A stretch of DNA of 64,000 bases from NCBI GenBank assembly GCA_034509495.1, contig CM067507.1, positions 11,022,997-11,086,996 of the forward strand, written 5' to 3'. The stretch is from Acestrorhynchus altus. Its lineage: Eukaryota; Chordata; Actinopteri; Characiformes; Acestrorhynchidae. Within the stretch, counting starts at the first letter, position 1; each line of letters opens with the position of its first letter. Below the pieces are notes generated by a model. The model searched no databases, had not been told where the DNA came from, and saw nothing but the letters and a program-made list of their open reading frames with translations. Below are positions 38,701 through 51,900 of this stretch, in pieces. The translations under genes and the position numbers were made by a program.

Positions 38701-41700
38701 ACCAAGTTTCAAGAATTTCAGCATTCTTAGCAGGTGTGATGTCTTCATTTAATTCAGTTTTAGTTATAAGATCACTTCAAACGAGCATATCTGTATCAAG
38801 ATAAAGGTTTTTTGTAAGCTTGTGAGCAAAATCACTATTCAGAACAGTTGTGACACTGTCACAGACCTGCATTAAATTGGACAGAAGTTGTGAAAAGCTG
38901 CCTTAGAAGCTAGTTAGTTAGTTTTCCGTGCAGTTTTAGAGAAACAATTCCATATAAAAATATTCTTAAAAACAAAACAAACAAAAAAAATCTCAAACTG
39001 AATTGCACACCTTTCATGAAATGCATCCAAAAGTATAGCCATGAGGAGCAGACAGCTCTGCCTACTGGTTAATTTAATTGGACATTGTCAGAAGTAATTG
39101 TGCTTGCCTCCAGAAACATTTGAAGTAGTGATTTTGCATTGAAGCTTGTTTTGGCCATGAGGGTGTTTTCTGTTGGATTTAACCAGTTTAGAATGTATTG
39201 CCATATTAAAAGTCTGCATGTAGTTACTGATATCCAACTGCAAAATTGGAACCAACAGTGTTAATGTTCAGTTTTCTGGGGTTTAAAACTATTTCCTTGT
39301 GGACTAAAAATATGTTTATAAGGTCAAAGGAATTTGATTTAAACTAATTTCACACTAAATTTAGCTTCAACTGTAATTGATTTCTATGTAACAGGGGCAA
39401 CCTGGAACTCCTGGACAAAGAGGAGACCCAGGCTCCTATGGTGTGTCTGGATCAAAGGTTAACTTCAGCAGTATTTTCTAAAATCAGTATTTAATATGGT
39501 CTAAATCTTTTTTCTACAGAAATGTAAAAATATATAATTCTATTTGTCTCAAGGGGGAACGTGGACCTCCTGGGGATCCAGGCCTGCCAGGACTATCTGG
39601 ATTAAGTGGAGCAAAGGTATGATTAGCTTATAATGTATCTTGGCTCTTTCTTAGGTAGGACAAACAAATTCCCTAAAAATAACTAGCCATTGATTAAAAT
39701 TTATTTGGTGTTATGAAAGTGTAAATGTACATTAATCCATTATATTTGAAACTGATAAAGAGGTTTTTTGTAACATTGACCACCTGTACAGAAAGGGACA
39801 GAGCAGGCTGTACTTTCTGAGGAGGCTACGGTCTTTCAACATCTGCAGGAAACTCCTGTGGATGTTTTATCGGTCTGTGGTCGCCAATGTCCTGTTCTAC
39901 ACTGTGGTATGCTGGGGGGGAGGGGCAGCATTTCCCAGAAGGACACACACAGGCTAGACAAGCTGATCAGGTGGGCTGGCTCTGTGGTTGGCACAAAGCT
40001 GGACTCTCTGGTGTCAGTGGCAGAGAAGAGGACTCTGAAGAAGCTACAAGAGCTCCACCAGAGGAGCCTGTTCAGTGACAAACTGAACCAAGTGCAGGAC
40101 CAACAGACTTAAAAACTATTTTGTTCCGCATGCCATCAGACTGTACAACTCCTCTCTGGGGGGGAGGAGTGCTAACAGGAGGATAAAGGATGGGTTAACA
40201 GTAACCTGCAACCCGACCACCACAACACAACTGGACTCTCTGTGCAATAAACAAAAGTATAAAAAAAGTTTCAAAAGTATAATAATAATGTGCAATACCC
40301 CCTCCTACTGGACCCTTTTCTCATGCACTATTATCTATATTTTATATTGTAATATAGTCTCTATATTATATATTCTTTATATTTATATAGTGGTTTTCTT
40401 TACAAAATTATTATCTTTCTACTCTTTTTTGTTCTGTACTGATGCTGCTACTGGAACCTTAATATCCCTGAGGGAACCCTCCCAAGGGATCAATAAAGTT
40501 CTATTCTATTCTATTCTATTCTATTCTATTCTATTCTATTCTATTCTATTCTATTCTATTCTTATTACCCTACTATAATTAATTCTCATTTATTACAGGG
40601 GGAGTCTGGAAGACCAGGGGCACCGGGGAACAAAGGAGACAGTGGTGACATGGTTAGAATTACACACACAACACATAGGAAACAGCTACATTTCTTAATA
40701 CATTGTTACATCCAGGGAATAATTGTGAAGTTGAAGTAAATATATAAAATCAAGGAGTCTAAAGAAGTCTTCAGACTTTGGACTTAGAAGGCAAGCTAAA
40801 CTTGGAGTGTATAGCTAAACAAGATCACAACACTTTTTAAAAAACACTTACCTTTTGGCAGCAAAACATCAGCCTGTGTTCTTGAATGCTTACTGTGAAA
40901 AATAATTAAAAAGGCTGATTTGCTATATTTAACCCCTCCACAAATCAAATCAAAAATGTTTATTACACTAATGGTGCTCTGATTCACTGGTGCGGATGCA
41001 CAAAAAGTATGATGTATAGTAATGTTTGAAGCTCACTAAGTGGACATAGTGCTTATTTTTAAAAAGTGCCCAGGTGTGATCATTGCTTTTTGTGTTACTT
41101 GACTAAATTGCTGCACAATTATTAACTTCTTCATATCCAACAATTAAATGTACTGTTATAAAGGAACAAGCCACAAAGCTCATTCTGATTGGTATAGGAT
41201 GATAGCATTTGTGTAACTTTAGATGAAAATCAAATAGAATCCACATTTTTTGAGGTTTTGTAATAAATTAAAAAAAGAAAATCTTTAGTCATAGTCTGAA
41301 AAAAATCTAATATAAATATTTGATTGTTTTTTTCATTCTAGTTTAAATCTAATTAAAATAGATTTCAGTGTAGGCAAAGCTCACAACGCATACAAACCAC
41401 AAGAAATGTAATATTTATGTTATTTCTTACTGTAAGCAACATCTGCAGCAGATATCCTGTGTAGTTCTACTAATGCACTAATGTCTGGCTGCCTGGCCAC
41501 TCAAAATAGATCCTCAAAATTGTTTTGGTAATATTTCAGTAAAATGGTTCATTCAATCTAAATTGGACTAGGCTTTCTATGGGTTGAACTAGGTGGACTA
41601 TTAGGCATTTTAATTTTCTTCTCCAGTAATGGAATTTTCAAATGCCAAAACGTTTTGGGGAGTTAAATGAGGAGCATTTTTTCAGGGGATTATCAGCAAT

Positions 41701-44700
41701 ATCCTGTATTTACACAGCAGTCACCATAGCTGAGCACTGTATTATGGTTAGACTTTTCATGCGTGGGTTATTCAGGAAGTGGGTGTAGAGCATATTTTTG
41801 TATATATTGTATCTTAAAGGTCATTTTCTTCCACCATTGAAATGGCCAGCTGAACTGCTGAACTGCTGATGAAACATGAAATAAAACATTGGAATTACAC
41901 ACATCTGCTTTTGCAGTTGTGTCATTTGCACCCTGATCAGCCATAATATTAAAACTATGAAGTGAAATGAATGTAATAACATTGGTTACCTTATTACAGT
42001 GTTACCTGTCAAGAAGAGGGCTGTATTAGGCACTAAGTGAACTGTTAGTTCATGTAGGAAGTTTAGTTAGTTATATGTAGGAAGCAGAAAAAATGGACAA
42101 GCATAATAATTTTTGAGACCTTGAGAAGGTCCAAGAAAGGACAACTGCAGAAATGGTAATCTAAGGAACCCAAGGCTGATTGATACATGTCAGAAATGAA
42201 GGTTAGCCTGTCTGGTCCAATTTTACAGAAGAGATATTGTAGCACAAACTGCTGAAAAAGTTAACGCTGGTTATGTCTTATGGGGTTCATGACTTGACTC
42301 TTATTTTCGTAAGAAGGACACAATATTAAGCAGGTGGATTTAATGTTATGGCTAATGAATGTATTTGTAAATGAGCCTCTTCAAATTACTCACTTAGTGA
42401 ATGCTTTCTGACTGTGAGATATAGGATAATAGCTTGATCATAATGCAAATATGCTCTAAGTTTTTTTCTGACTATTCAGCTTTTCTTTTTAACACTGAAA
42501 ACAGAGGGGCTAGAATGGGGCTTGCATAGGCATGATGAATGATGCAGAGTATGTTTGTTCTGTTAAGGACTTTGGAATGTATTTCAAAATGATTGCAGTA
42601 AGGACTGTTTCCTGTGAGTCTGTATTGCATTTATTATAGCTGTACAGAATGTAATCGATACATTCACTATAAAAGGCAGAACTTAAATTGATGTTGAAAG
42701 TGCCCCAGTAATGTATATTGAACATCTGGCATGGAAAAGTTACATGAGCTGAACTTTCAGTGCTTGTTTTTAAGAACTCTTTTCCCCCTGTTCATGTAAT
42801 GACATGATGTAATTCTCTAAAAGTGCTTTTATTCCCTTTGTAGGGAGATTTTGGCAGCACAGGAACTCCTGGCACACCGGTATGTATTTTTAGAACATAG
42901 CTGATTGGTGGATTTGTTTACAGTCCTGAAAGAATACTGATGGTTGTCAAGCAAATCATATCATATCTACAAGCCAAAACAAAACAAAAAAATCTTTGAT
43001 AAGAAGCACTATGTAGCTACCCTGTACACTGTGTAAATACTTCTGAATGAATGGACAAATAGAATTACCCTAAAATTACTTACTTACATTAACCTCCATT
43101 CAAAGTTAAGAAGATTTTTGTCAAGTCACCATTTTGGAGATACATGTTTTTCACTGGATAGCAATGATATTTACTTGGTTATGCTTGAATGCAAAAGTTT
43201 CCCCAGAAACTGTTAAGGTTTCTGCTTGAAGTGTATGTGAATTGTTTACATTGTCAGGGTTTGAGAGGAGAAAGAGGGCTTAGGGGACCCCCAGGATTAC
43301 GTGGTGTCCAGGGGCAGAAGGTTAGTTGCTGTTTCCCTATATGGTAGTGTTTTATTCAGCAGAGGAATGTTAAATGCATCTGCATTGTCTCGCCTCCCAC
43401 ACTCTACCCTGTTACTCGCAGGGGGATCCAGGACCTTTTGGGGCTGAAGGACATGAGGGGCTGTCTGGAGATGTGGGGTCCCTGGTGAGTCCTACACTGC
43501 AGTGTTTGGATCCATTACTGACATACTTTGACACGCAGCACTACAGTCACACTCATTTCTCCGGTTTCTCTTCAGGGTTTTGGAGGAGTCTCTGGGCTAA
43601 AAGGTCATAAAGGAGAACCAGGCCAAACTGGACCTGAGGTACATAATAATGTATATTTAAAATATTTCATTTTAAACAAGTAAAAAATAAGTAAAAAGTC
43701 AAACAAGGTCCTAAAAATACATACAAATGAAATCAAAAAATAAATTTTTTCAATAGAATTGTCATTCTAAAATCTCCTCAGACTCTAAGCACATCTTTAA
43801 AACGTTTTCATTTTATCTATTCGAAATGTAATCAGTTTACATAGTTTCTACAGTTCTTCTGTAAATTTTATATTCTCAGCATTCAAAATTGTATTTCAAT
43901 GAAATGTTTTTCTAATACAGCACTGCAATGCACTTCTAATACACACAATTGCAATGTATAAACAACATATTTGCATGCACTATTACAAACTGTTATACCC
44001 AAGTCCATTTTAATCCACAAATGAAACAACATTTTAGCCAATTATGATGGTTATATAGACTGACTGTTAGTTCCAATCACATCTGATTATAGATATTATT
44101 GACATTCTGGAAATGACAATATAGAGCAAATAATGATTTATTACTTCATAGATTTATATTACAGGGTAAAACCTATGTTAATGAATAACATTGTCAATTG
44201 TCAATGTTTCTAAGCTAACTTTGCTGAGCTTCAAAACAGAATTCCTGTTACAAGTGTTGATGTTTCTGACGGATTAGATTTCAAATTATGCATGTTAGTG
44301 CAGTGAGATGTGTGTTTTGGGAACACTGTAGTATTATTGAATGTAACTGTAAAAACATAAAATTAATTTCTTAAAGTTTATGCATCAATAATTTAATCCT
44401 TATTTTAAAAATTCCTGAAGGATTAAATCTGCTAATTGTTGTCCTGCTTGTTAGTGCCATAATCATTTATTTCCTTATGTGTTAATTCACCTCTGTGTTC
44501 CTTATGTACATGCTTTACAGTTCTGTGTAATGTGCTGCTTTGCTGGAAGGCAGGTTAGAGGCACTGACTCATAGGACATGATTGCTATTAGGTTGCATTC
44601 TTGTACTGTGACCCATTTTCATGCACTGTTTTAGGTGAGTAGAGGGTTTGAGTAGACCAGACATTATATTAAGTGTGTGTGTATGTGACCTTGCCTTTCT

Positions 44701-45357
44701 CCTTGTCTGGTATGCTTAAAAAATGCATCTACAAGTATGGGTAAATGTTCCCTCTCAGTCATTTCTTAAAATATTTTCACATTTAAAGAGTGAAATGTTA
44801 ACAGTAATCAGTCCCTAAATGTGCTGGCCTCAGCTGTAGTTTTCTGGAGAATAAAACAGTAAAGGAAAGACAGTATGCCACATTGCCAAAGAGTCAGACC
44901 ACATGGCTTGGGCACAAACCTAATAACAAGATATTAAGATTAGCACGTGTGACAGTTCCATTTAGCTCTCAGCCCAGAAACAGGTCTGAGAGCTAAATGG
45001 AACTGTCACACATGTCACATGTGGATATATACATATTAGTTTTCTCTGCATTACCATCATTTTCAGGGTCTTAAGGGTTTGCAAGGATCACAAGGATATC
45101 CTGGAGAGCCTGGTCCACCTGGTGGGAGAGTAAGTATTTTCATCTTAGAAGGATTAGGTGTTTTGTCTGTAACTATGTACTATAAAGTCACAACAAAGGA
45201 GGACAGAGGATGGGAATGGGTAGGAGCCAACCAGTAACCTGCTACCCTTAAACCAACCACCACAACACAACTGGACTATAAATAAATAATAAACAGTTCA
45301 AAAGTGCAATAATACAATAACCCCTCCTACAGGATTACAGGACTCTTTTTTCATGCA

Positions 45358-45446
<89 letters not shown>

Positions 45447-48400
45447 AATATAGTCTCTATATTATATATTCTTTATATTTATACAGTGTTTTTGTTTACC
45501 AAATGGACCAAATGAACCAAAACACACAGGATTAATTCATCAATGTTTCTTTGAACAACAATAAAATGTTTCTTCTTCAATCTGTAGGGTGATGAAGGAA
45601 TCAAAGGGTTAGGAGAACCTGGTTATTCTGGGTTTCAGGTATGCACTTTTTATTCATACCAGTATTATTGATCACACAGTTTTTGTAAACAGTGCTTTTG
45701 TAAAAATCTTGTTGTTGAAATTGGGGTAGCCATGCTCTTTATACCATATATTCAGTATTCAAACCAGGCAATAACACACATTCAGTTGATGTCCTCCCAA
45801 TTTAGATATTATTCAAAACACACAGCATTTGACATCAATATCAATAATGCAAGCACTGTTTGAAAGAGGGTGGAACATATTGGACAATATTCATGAAAGA
45901 ACATGGAAAAATCTCAAGTTGTCCTTCACTTTGCTGTGGCTTTGTTTTGTTTGGGGTGAGCACTGTCCAGCACAGGTTCCCTTTTGAGGGCCCCAGTGTA
46001 GCAAGAACAAGAAGCTACAATCAACTTGAAGTGACTGTATATGTACTGTATGGTGTGGTGTATTAGAAAAGGAGCAACTATAGTCATTGGATGATAAATA
46101 TTTGAAAGCCATGTTTCAAAACAATCTGAAATCATTATCTGACATTCATCCCCTCCTCATATTAAGATTCCAAAGACACATTGCCGCTTCAGTAACTTTC
46201 ATTAGTAAATAGCTTAGATGTTACAGAAATAATTATATTTGGAAACTATGTTTTCCCACCAGGGATATCCAGGTTTAAGAGGCTCACCTGGAGTGAAGGT
46301 AACAGCTTTATTTGATGTTGTACTCTTTTGACTGTAAGCTGCTTCAGGGTGGCTCTAGATCATATCCCACATGACTCATTGATTTGCTGGAAACACAGAC
46401 ACAAGGTGTGCGCAGGTCTATGTTGAGATGCAGATGTTTTTATGAAGAACATGGTGCAATCCCTCTTTTCCAGTATTACCCAAGAAATCTCTCAGAAAAT
46501 CTGTACCATATCCTGCCTGTATTCATCTTCTAAAAACTATTCGGGAGTAGTTTGATGGGAAGAACAATTAAGGGATTTATACCTTCAGTGGAATGTCATG
46601 GAATACTCTTTACTTTTATTTTCAGATAAGAGTGGGTGTTTCTTGTCCTAAGGTCAATAGTAGATCATTTTTATCCATGTTGTCCATGTGTACAAAATAG
46701 TATGCATAACTTTACATATGTATACAATGACATCTATATTACAGGCAAGCAGTAAAAAATAAAAATATTTACTACATTAAAATTGTCAAATTAAAACAAG
46801 GTAACTCAACAGTAAATGTATTTTGCTCATATAAACTCAAATGTATATATTATTAGAATAAATATAAATACACCAGAATGTTTTCAGTAAATGTAGAGAT
46901 ATGCTTTTTTAGAAGAACACAGACTAAGTTGCTGACCTCTCTATGAACTCCAGATACTCTATAAACTGAAAGGATTTATTCTGTTCCACTAGCAGATCAC
47001 CATATTTACTTTAATGAATGACTGATTATGGTTAGACAAGGTGTTGCATTGCAGCTATAAAAACTGACCTTTTAGAGGGGAACCTTAGACATTGCAAAGC
47101 TTTCAAACACACAGAATTGTTTCAGAACATCCATGCTGGTTCACAGTGCCATACCATATATTGAAATTTATCTTTTAAATGCAGCAATTCATTTTTGATT
47201 AAGAAACATGTTACAGAGGATAAGATGAGGCAGGAGTTACCTTGCTCTGCTCTGCTCTGCTCTGCTCTGGCTGTGTTCCAATTAAAAACTATAAATTTCT
47301 CTAGTTCTCCTTATGAATAAAGATTACCTCAAGTCCTCTGATGCTCAGTTGAGAAAGTTGATTCAAAAGACTTGGAATCCATTTCAGTATCTGTGTATTG
47401 TGGAAACATTGTACATTATACAGTGTTTTACCAAGCCTGCATTAAGTCAGGCCTGTGTAGTAATGTACACAGGTGATTATTCTCCTAAGACATGTTTATC
47501 TTATTTGATTATTGGAAATAGAGTCTTATATGGTCTGTACACTGTCAGCTTTCATGTCTACCGTTAATAGAAGGCTTTTTCTCCCATATATATATATATA
47601 AGGGCATCACAGGACTGCCTGGGTTGAAAGGTGAAATTGGACCGCCTGGTGACCGTGGGAATGATGTGAGGCAAACTTTCTCCATATTTTTTTGGTGTTT
47701 GGAAGAACATGTGCAAACATTTTACTAAATGTAGAAAGAAAATAGTCATGAGCATATTGGTTATTGTTTCTTTAAAGAATGTAATTAATTGCTAACAAAT
47801 CAGCATACTCTCAACAATACTTTGACAAAAAATATAATATAAAAATGATCAGTATGTGGGGCTCTAATAACACATTATACTTCCATTTTCTCCAGAACGA
47901 TCAATCTGGTAGTTATGGCCCTCCTGGCCCCAAGGGATATCCCGGACTTCCAGGACAAAGTGTGAGTTTCACTGGATTTTATTTTATTTTAACTTTAACT
48001 ATCCATCTTTCACTTTGTTCTATATCACTGCTCCAGTTAATTTGCTTTCAAAATGCACTAAAACCCATGGAAACCCATTTAGACCCACTGAATTTTTGTA
48101 TAATACTAAAATTTGTGTTGTGTAAAGTTTTAACGGGAAAGCGGAAATATAATAAAACACTCCTCAAAAATCAGCAAAATGTACTCTGAAAACAGTCTGG
48201 ACATGGACTTAATATTCTAATGAGCATGTGTTAAGTCTAGCCACTAACTTGTTAAATTTGTTACATCCTATAGCTTGGCCAGAATGTTTTATGATCATTC
48301 ATGTGAAAATTACTGTATGCTGTAGCCATAACCACTTGTGTCCATGATGAACTAAAAACATTTTAATGTGACGACTTTATTCGCTTTCCTGTTTAAATGG

Positions 48401-48914
48401 TTGGCCAGAGAATGGATACATGGAATGCTAACATAACTGATTAGCTGGACAACTAGATGACAAAAATCAAATGTTTGATATGCCATGCCTGACCATTTTT
48501 AGGACCACTCATTCTACATTGGGAGCAATATTTGTAGATGAAGCAGATGTTTATTAGACTTTGGGAAGATACTGATAAAACATACTAACTTTCTTACAAA
48601 ACAAAAGCTGTATTTTCTCAGTGGCTTTTATAACTATTTTCATCCATTTTTATTTTCCAGCAATAGACAATTCTATCTATGAATGTACTAGTCTGTCTGT
48701 ATATCTGTCTATCTTCATATATGTGAATTACAGTGTTTTCTGTATTGTAGGGAGTACCAGGACCAGCTTATAATTCACAGTTATACGTGAGTACAGCTTT
48801 GCAGGTCATATGTTTTGCATTCTAAGGGTTCCCTTGTCTTACTGTTACATTAAACAGCCACACTAGTTTAGATGAATATATCAGCTCAACTGTGTACGTC
48901 ATATTATAGTACAG

Positions 48915-48993
<79 letters not shown>

Positions 48994-51900
48994 CACACAC
49001 ACACACACACTTGAGGCTTGCCAGATTTTACTCTCAGCATTACTGTGAGAACTTTATTGCATTCAGTTTCAAGAGCATTAGTGAGGTCAGGATGTTGGAT
49101 GATTACCCCTCCTCATCCCCGACTCCCCAACTCATCCAAAAGTATTGGATGGAGCACTCCATACTATTGGGAAGTGGGGAGCTCACACCTGGAATTAGGC
49201 ATGGTCCCAATAGTTTCATGTTCATCTAGTCCAGAGAGTTTGTTTTCAATGTATATCTCATTATTTTACTTTACGTTTATTTTAAAGCATTCATATTGGC
49301 AATAAAAAAGTATTAAACACTTATTTTTTCATGTAAAACCACATTAGAAGGAAATGCTGTAAATTCAGAAGAATTTCTCAATTGTTCAGTTTGGACATGT
49401 AGGAAATGGGAAACTTGTACTGAATGGCTGTTTTGAATGGAATTCAAAGTGGGATTTTTACTGACTTTTGCAGAGTATTATGTGTACTATAGCCTAATAG
49501 AGGTAGATAGACCTTAACAAATAAGTTATATGACATAATGGGACTGCATTCAAAGCAGCCTTTCACATGTTCCAGTTTGATGTCACATTCATTAAGCACT
49601 ATAGCAATAAAACAGGCCTGTGAGGAAGTCTGCCCAAGCTGTGAGAGTGGGAGCACTTCCTCACTTTTAATTTATGAAAGGGATTTGCAAGAACACCATT
49701 GCTGGAAGTTTGGTGTTCTAACACAAGTTGTCCTCTAATTCTGTTCTGTTTTGTAGGAGTGCAAAATTGTGCAAATAATACAAAAACTTTGTTGTAAGTA
49801 TTCTTGACAGATGCACAACATTATTCATCTCCTTCAGCTTGATTGTTAGAACAAATTGCAGAAATAATGCTTCACACATTTTCACATGGCTAAATATGGC
49901 AAAACACGTTAGGCCAGACATGTTTGGTACCTGTGTTTATTGCATCTGAATTTTAAAGCTAAATTCTACCATTAGATGTAAATTCAGGGCTAAAACACAC
50001 ACAAGTTTGTCCAAACTGTTCCTAGTGATTAACTGGTCATGTGTTTACAAGGCTGCACCGAATAGACATAAATGGTTTGTTCTGAGCAAATATTTACTCA
50101 TACCAGTGAATAATGTGTCAGTGCTGCTCTTCACATACCTTGCTGCCTAAATGAGTTACAGCCAAAAAGAAAGCCTCTTGTTGGTCTGGATTTCCTGTAG
50201 CTGGTTCACTTACATGCATTTAGCTCCTAAGATGGGTTACTAGGAGGGGTGGAGTACTTTGTTACTCTTTTAAAAAAGAGATTGTAGCACCTAAAGTTTC
50301 AAGAGTGTATTAGAGATTTGTACTCTAGAAAAAGGTTTTATATAGTATTGAAAAGGGTTATTTTGCAAGTCATGGAGAAGAACCATTCAATCAGGGAATT
50401 AAAGAATATTATTTTTTTAAAGAACACATACATTTTGAACCCATACATTCATACTGCCTTTGAAAACCACCCACAATATTTGTTGAAAGTCTTTTTTTAG
50501 TTAATTAATTTTAGTCAAGTTGACTCACTAGCTTCACTAGTTTCAAAAACTCTTCTGCTGAGGTCCTCAGAAATCTAGTTTGTTCATGGTATAATACTTT
50601 TCGATAAATGTGGTGAAGATCAGACTTTTGAAGATCTGTCCTTTAAATGAAGCAGGATGCCCACTCACACCTGATTGTCATTCCATTGATTTAAAAACTC
50701 CTGACTCTATCCTACAAAACTGGGGAAACAGGATGAGATGGAAGAGCATAGAGAAGTGAAGAATGTGAGAAGTGAGAGTTATGTCCTCCCTACTCTGCAA
50801 AACCTTGGTCAGTGCATAGAAGATGATCCAGGTTTTGAATTGCACACTTGGACTGGGACGTTGAAACACATTTTGTTTAGCTTGTTGCAGGGTGGTGACA
50901 CATGGTGGCATAGATGAGGTTGAAGAAGATGAGGTTGAAGAATGTCTCTGATCAGATCATAAATGGAACTTTAGATAAACTTTAGATTGGAAAAGGGGTG
51001 GGCCCTATATATAACCCCAGTTGTTAGGTGCAGGATTTTGATATCACTCTAGAAGAAAAGAGTATAACTGGTAGAAAATGCAGAAACAGCTGTCTTTGAA
51101 TTTGCATTAAAAGTTTAATAGATTATGACAAAATATATATCCCATCTCAAACAAGACCTAATGTTTTAAAGAGGCAATCGAGAAAAAGGAAAAAGGCCAG
51201 TTGATCAATTATCCATGTTTTGTGTTCTCATTTCAGCATGCTGTGGTAAGTGTCTTAAACAGCACATTCACATTTATTACCATTTCAGAAAACAACGGAT
51301 TCTTAATAAAAAATTGAAGTGGGATCATTTACCTACTGTAAACAATAATGATTGTTTTTCATTTGTTTAGAGCACGAGTGCAGGCCTGTGAAGCTGCTCT
51401 TCATATTGGACAGCTCAGAGAGTGTGGGGCTCCACAATTTTGCTTTGGAAAAACAGTTCATCATCCATGTCATAAATAAGATCACAAAGTTTGGCAATGA
51501 CAAGGTGTGCAATTTACAGTATCTCTTACATTGAAATTCATCTACTTTTTCAGAAATAGTGGGTCTTGTTACTCTCCTTATAAGCCTAATAGATTTATAA
51601 GACCTGATTTGCAAATCCTTTTTAATACATTCAAGACAACATGTGGAAACAGGCATCATTAACCTTAATTTTCTATCATCTGTACAGGCAAATTGATAAT
51701 ATATCACAAACAGTTTATTCGTCATATTAAACTGGAGTATTTTATTATGGTTTATTACATTTATGAGAAGAACTTTCTCATAAATGCCAAATGCCAGGCT
51801 TTACAAGACTGACATTATTGACTTACACCTTTTCATGACAGGCTTAAAACATGTAACAATGAACATATAATTAACATGTGATGTTTTGTGTGTGGGCATG

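Noticed and set aside
44947..45011. Hairpin called as a miRNA gene
   Set aside because: Perfect pairing without bulges and no recognised miRNA sequence; kept as an unexplained inverted repeat.
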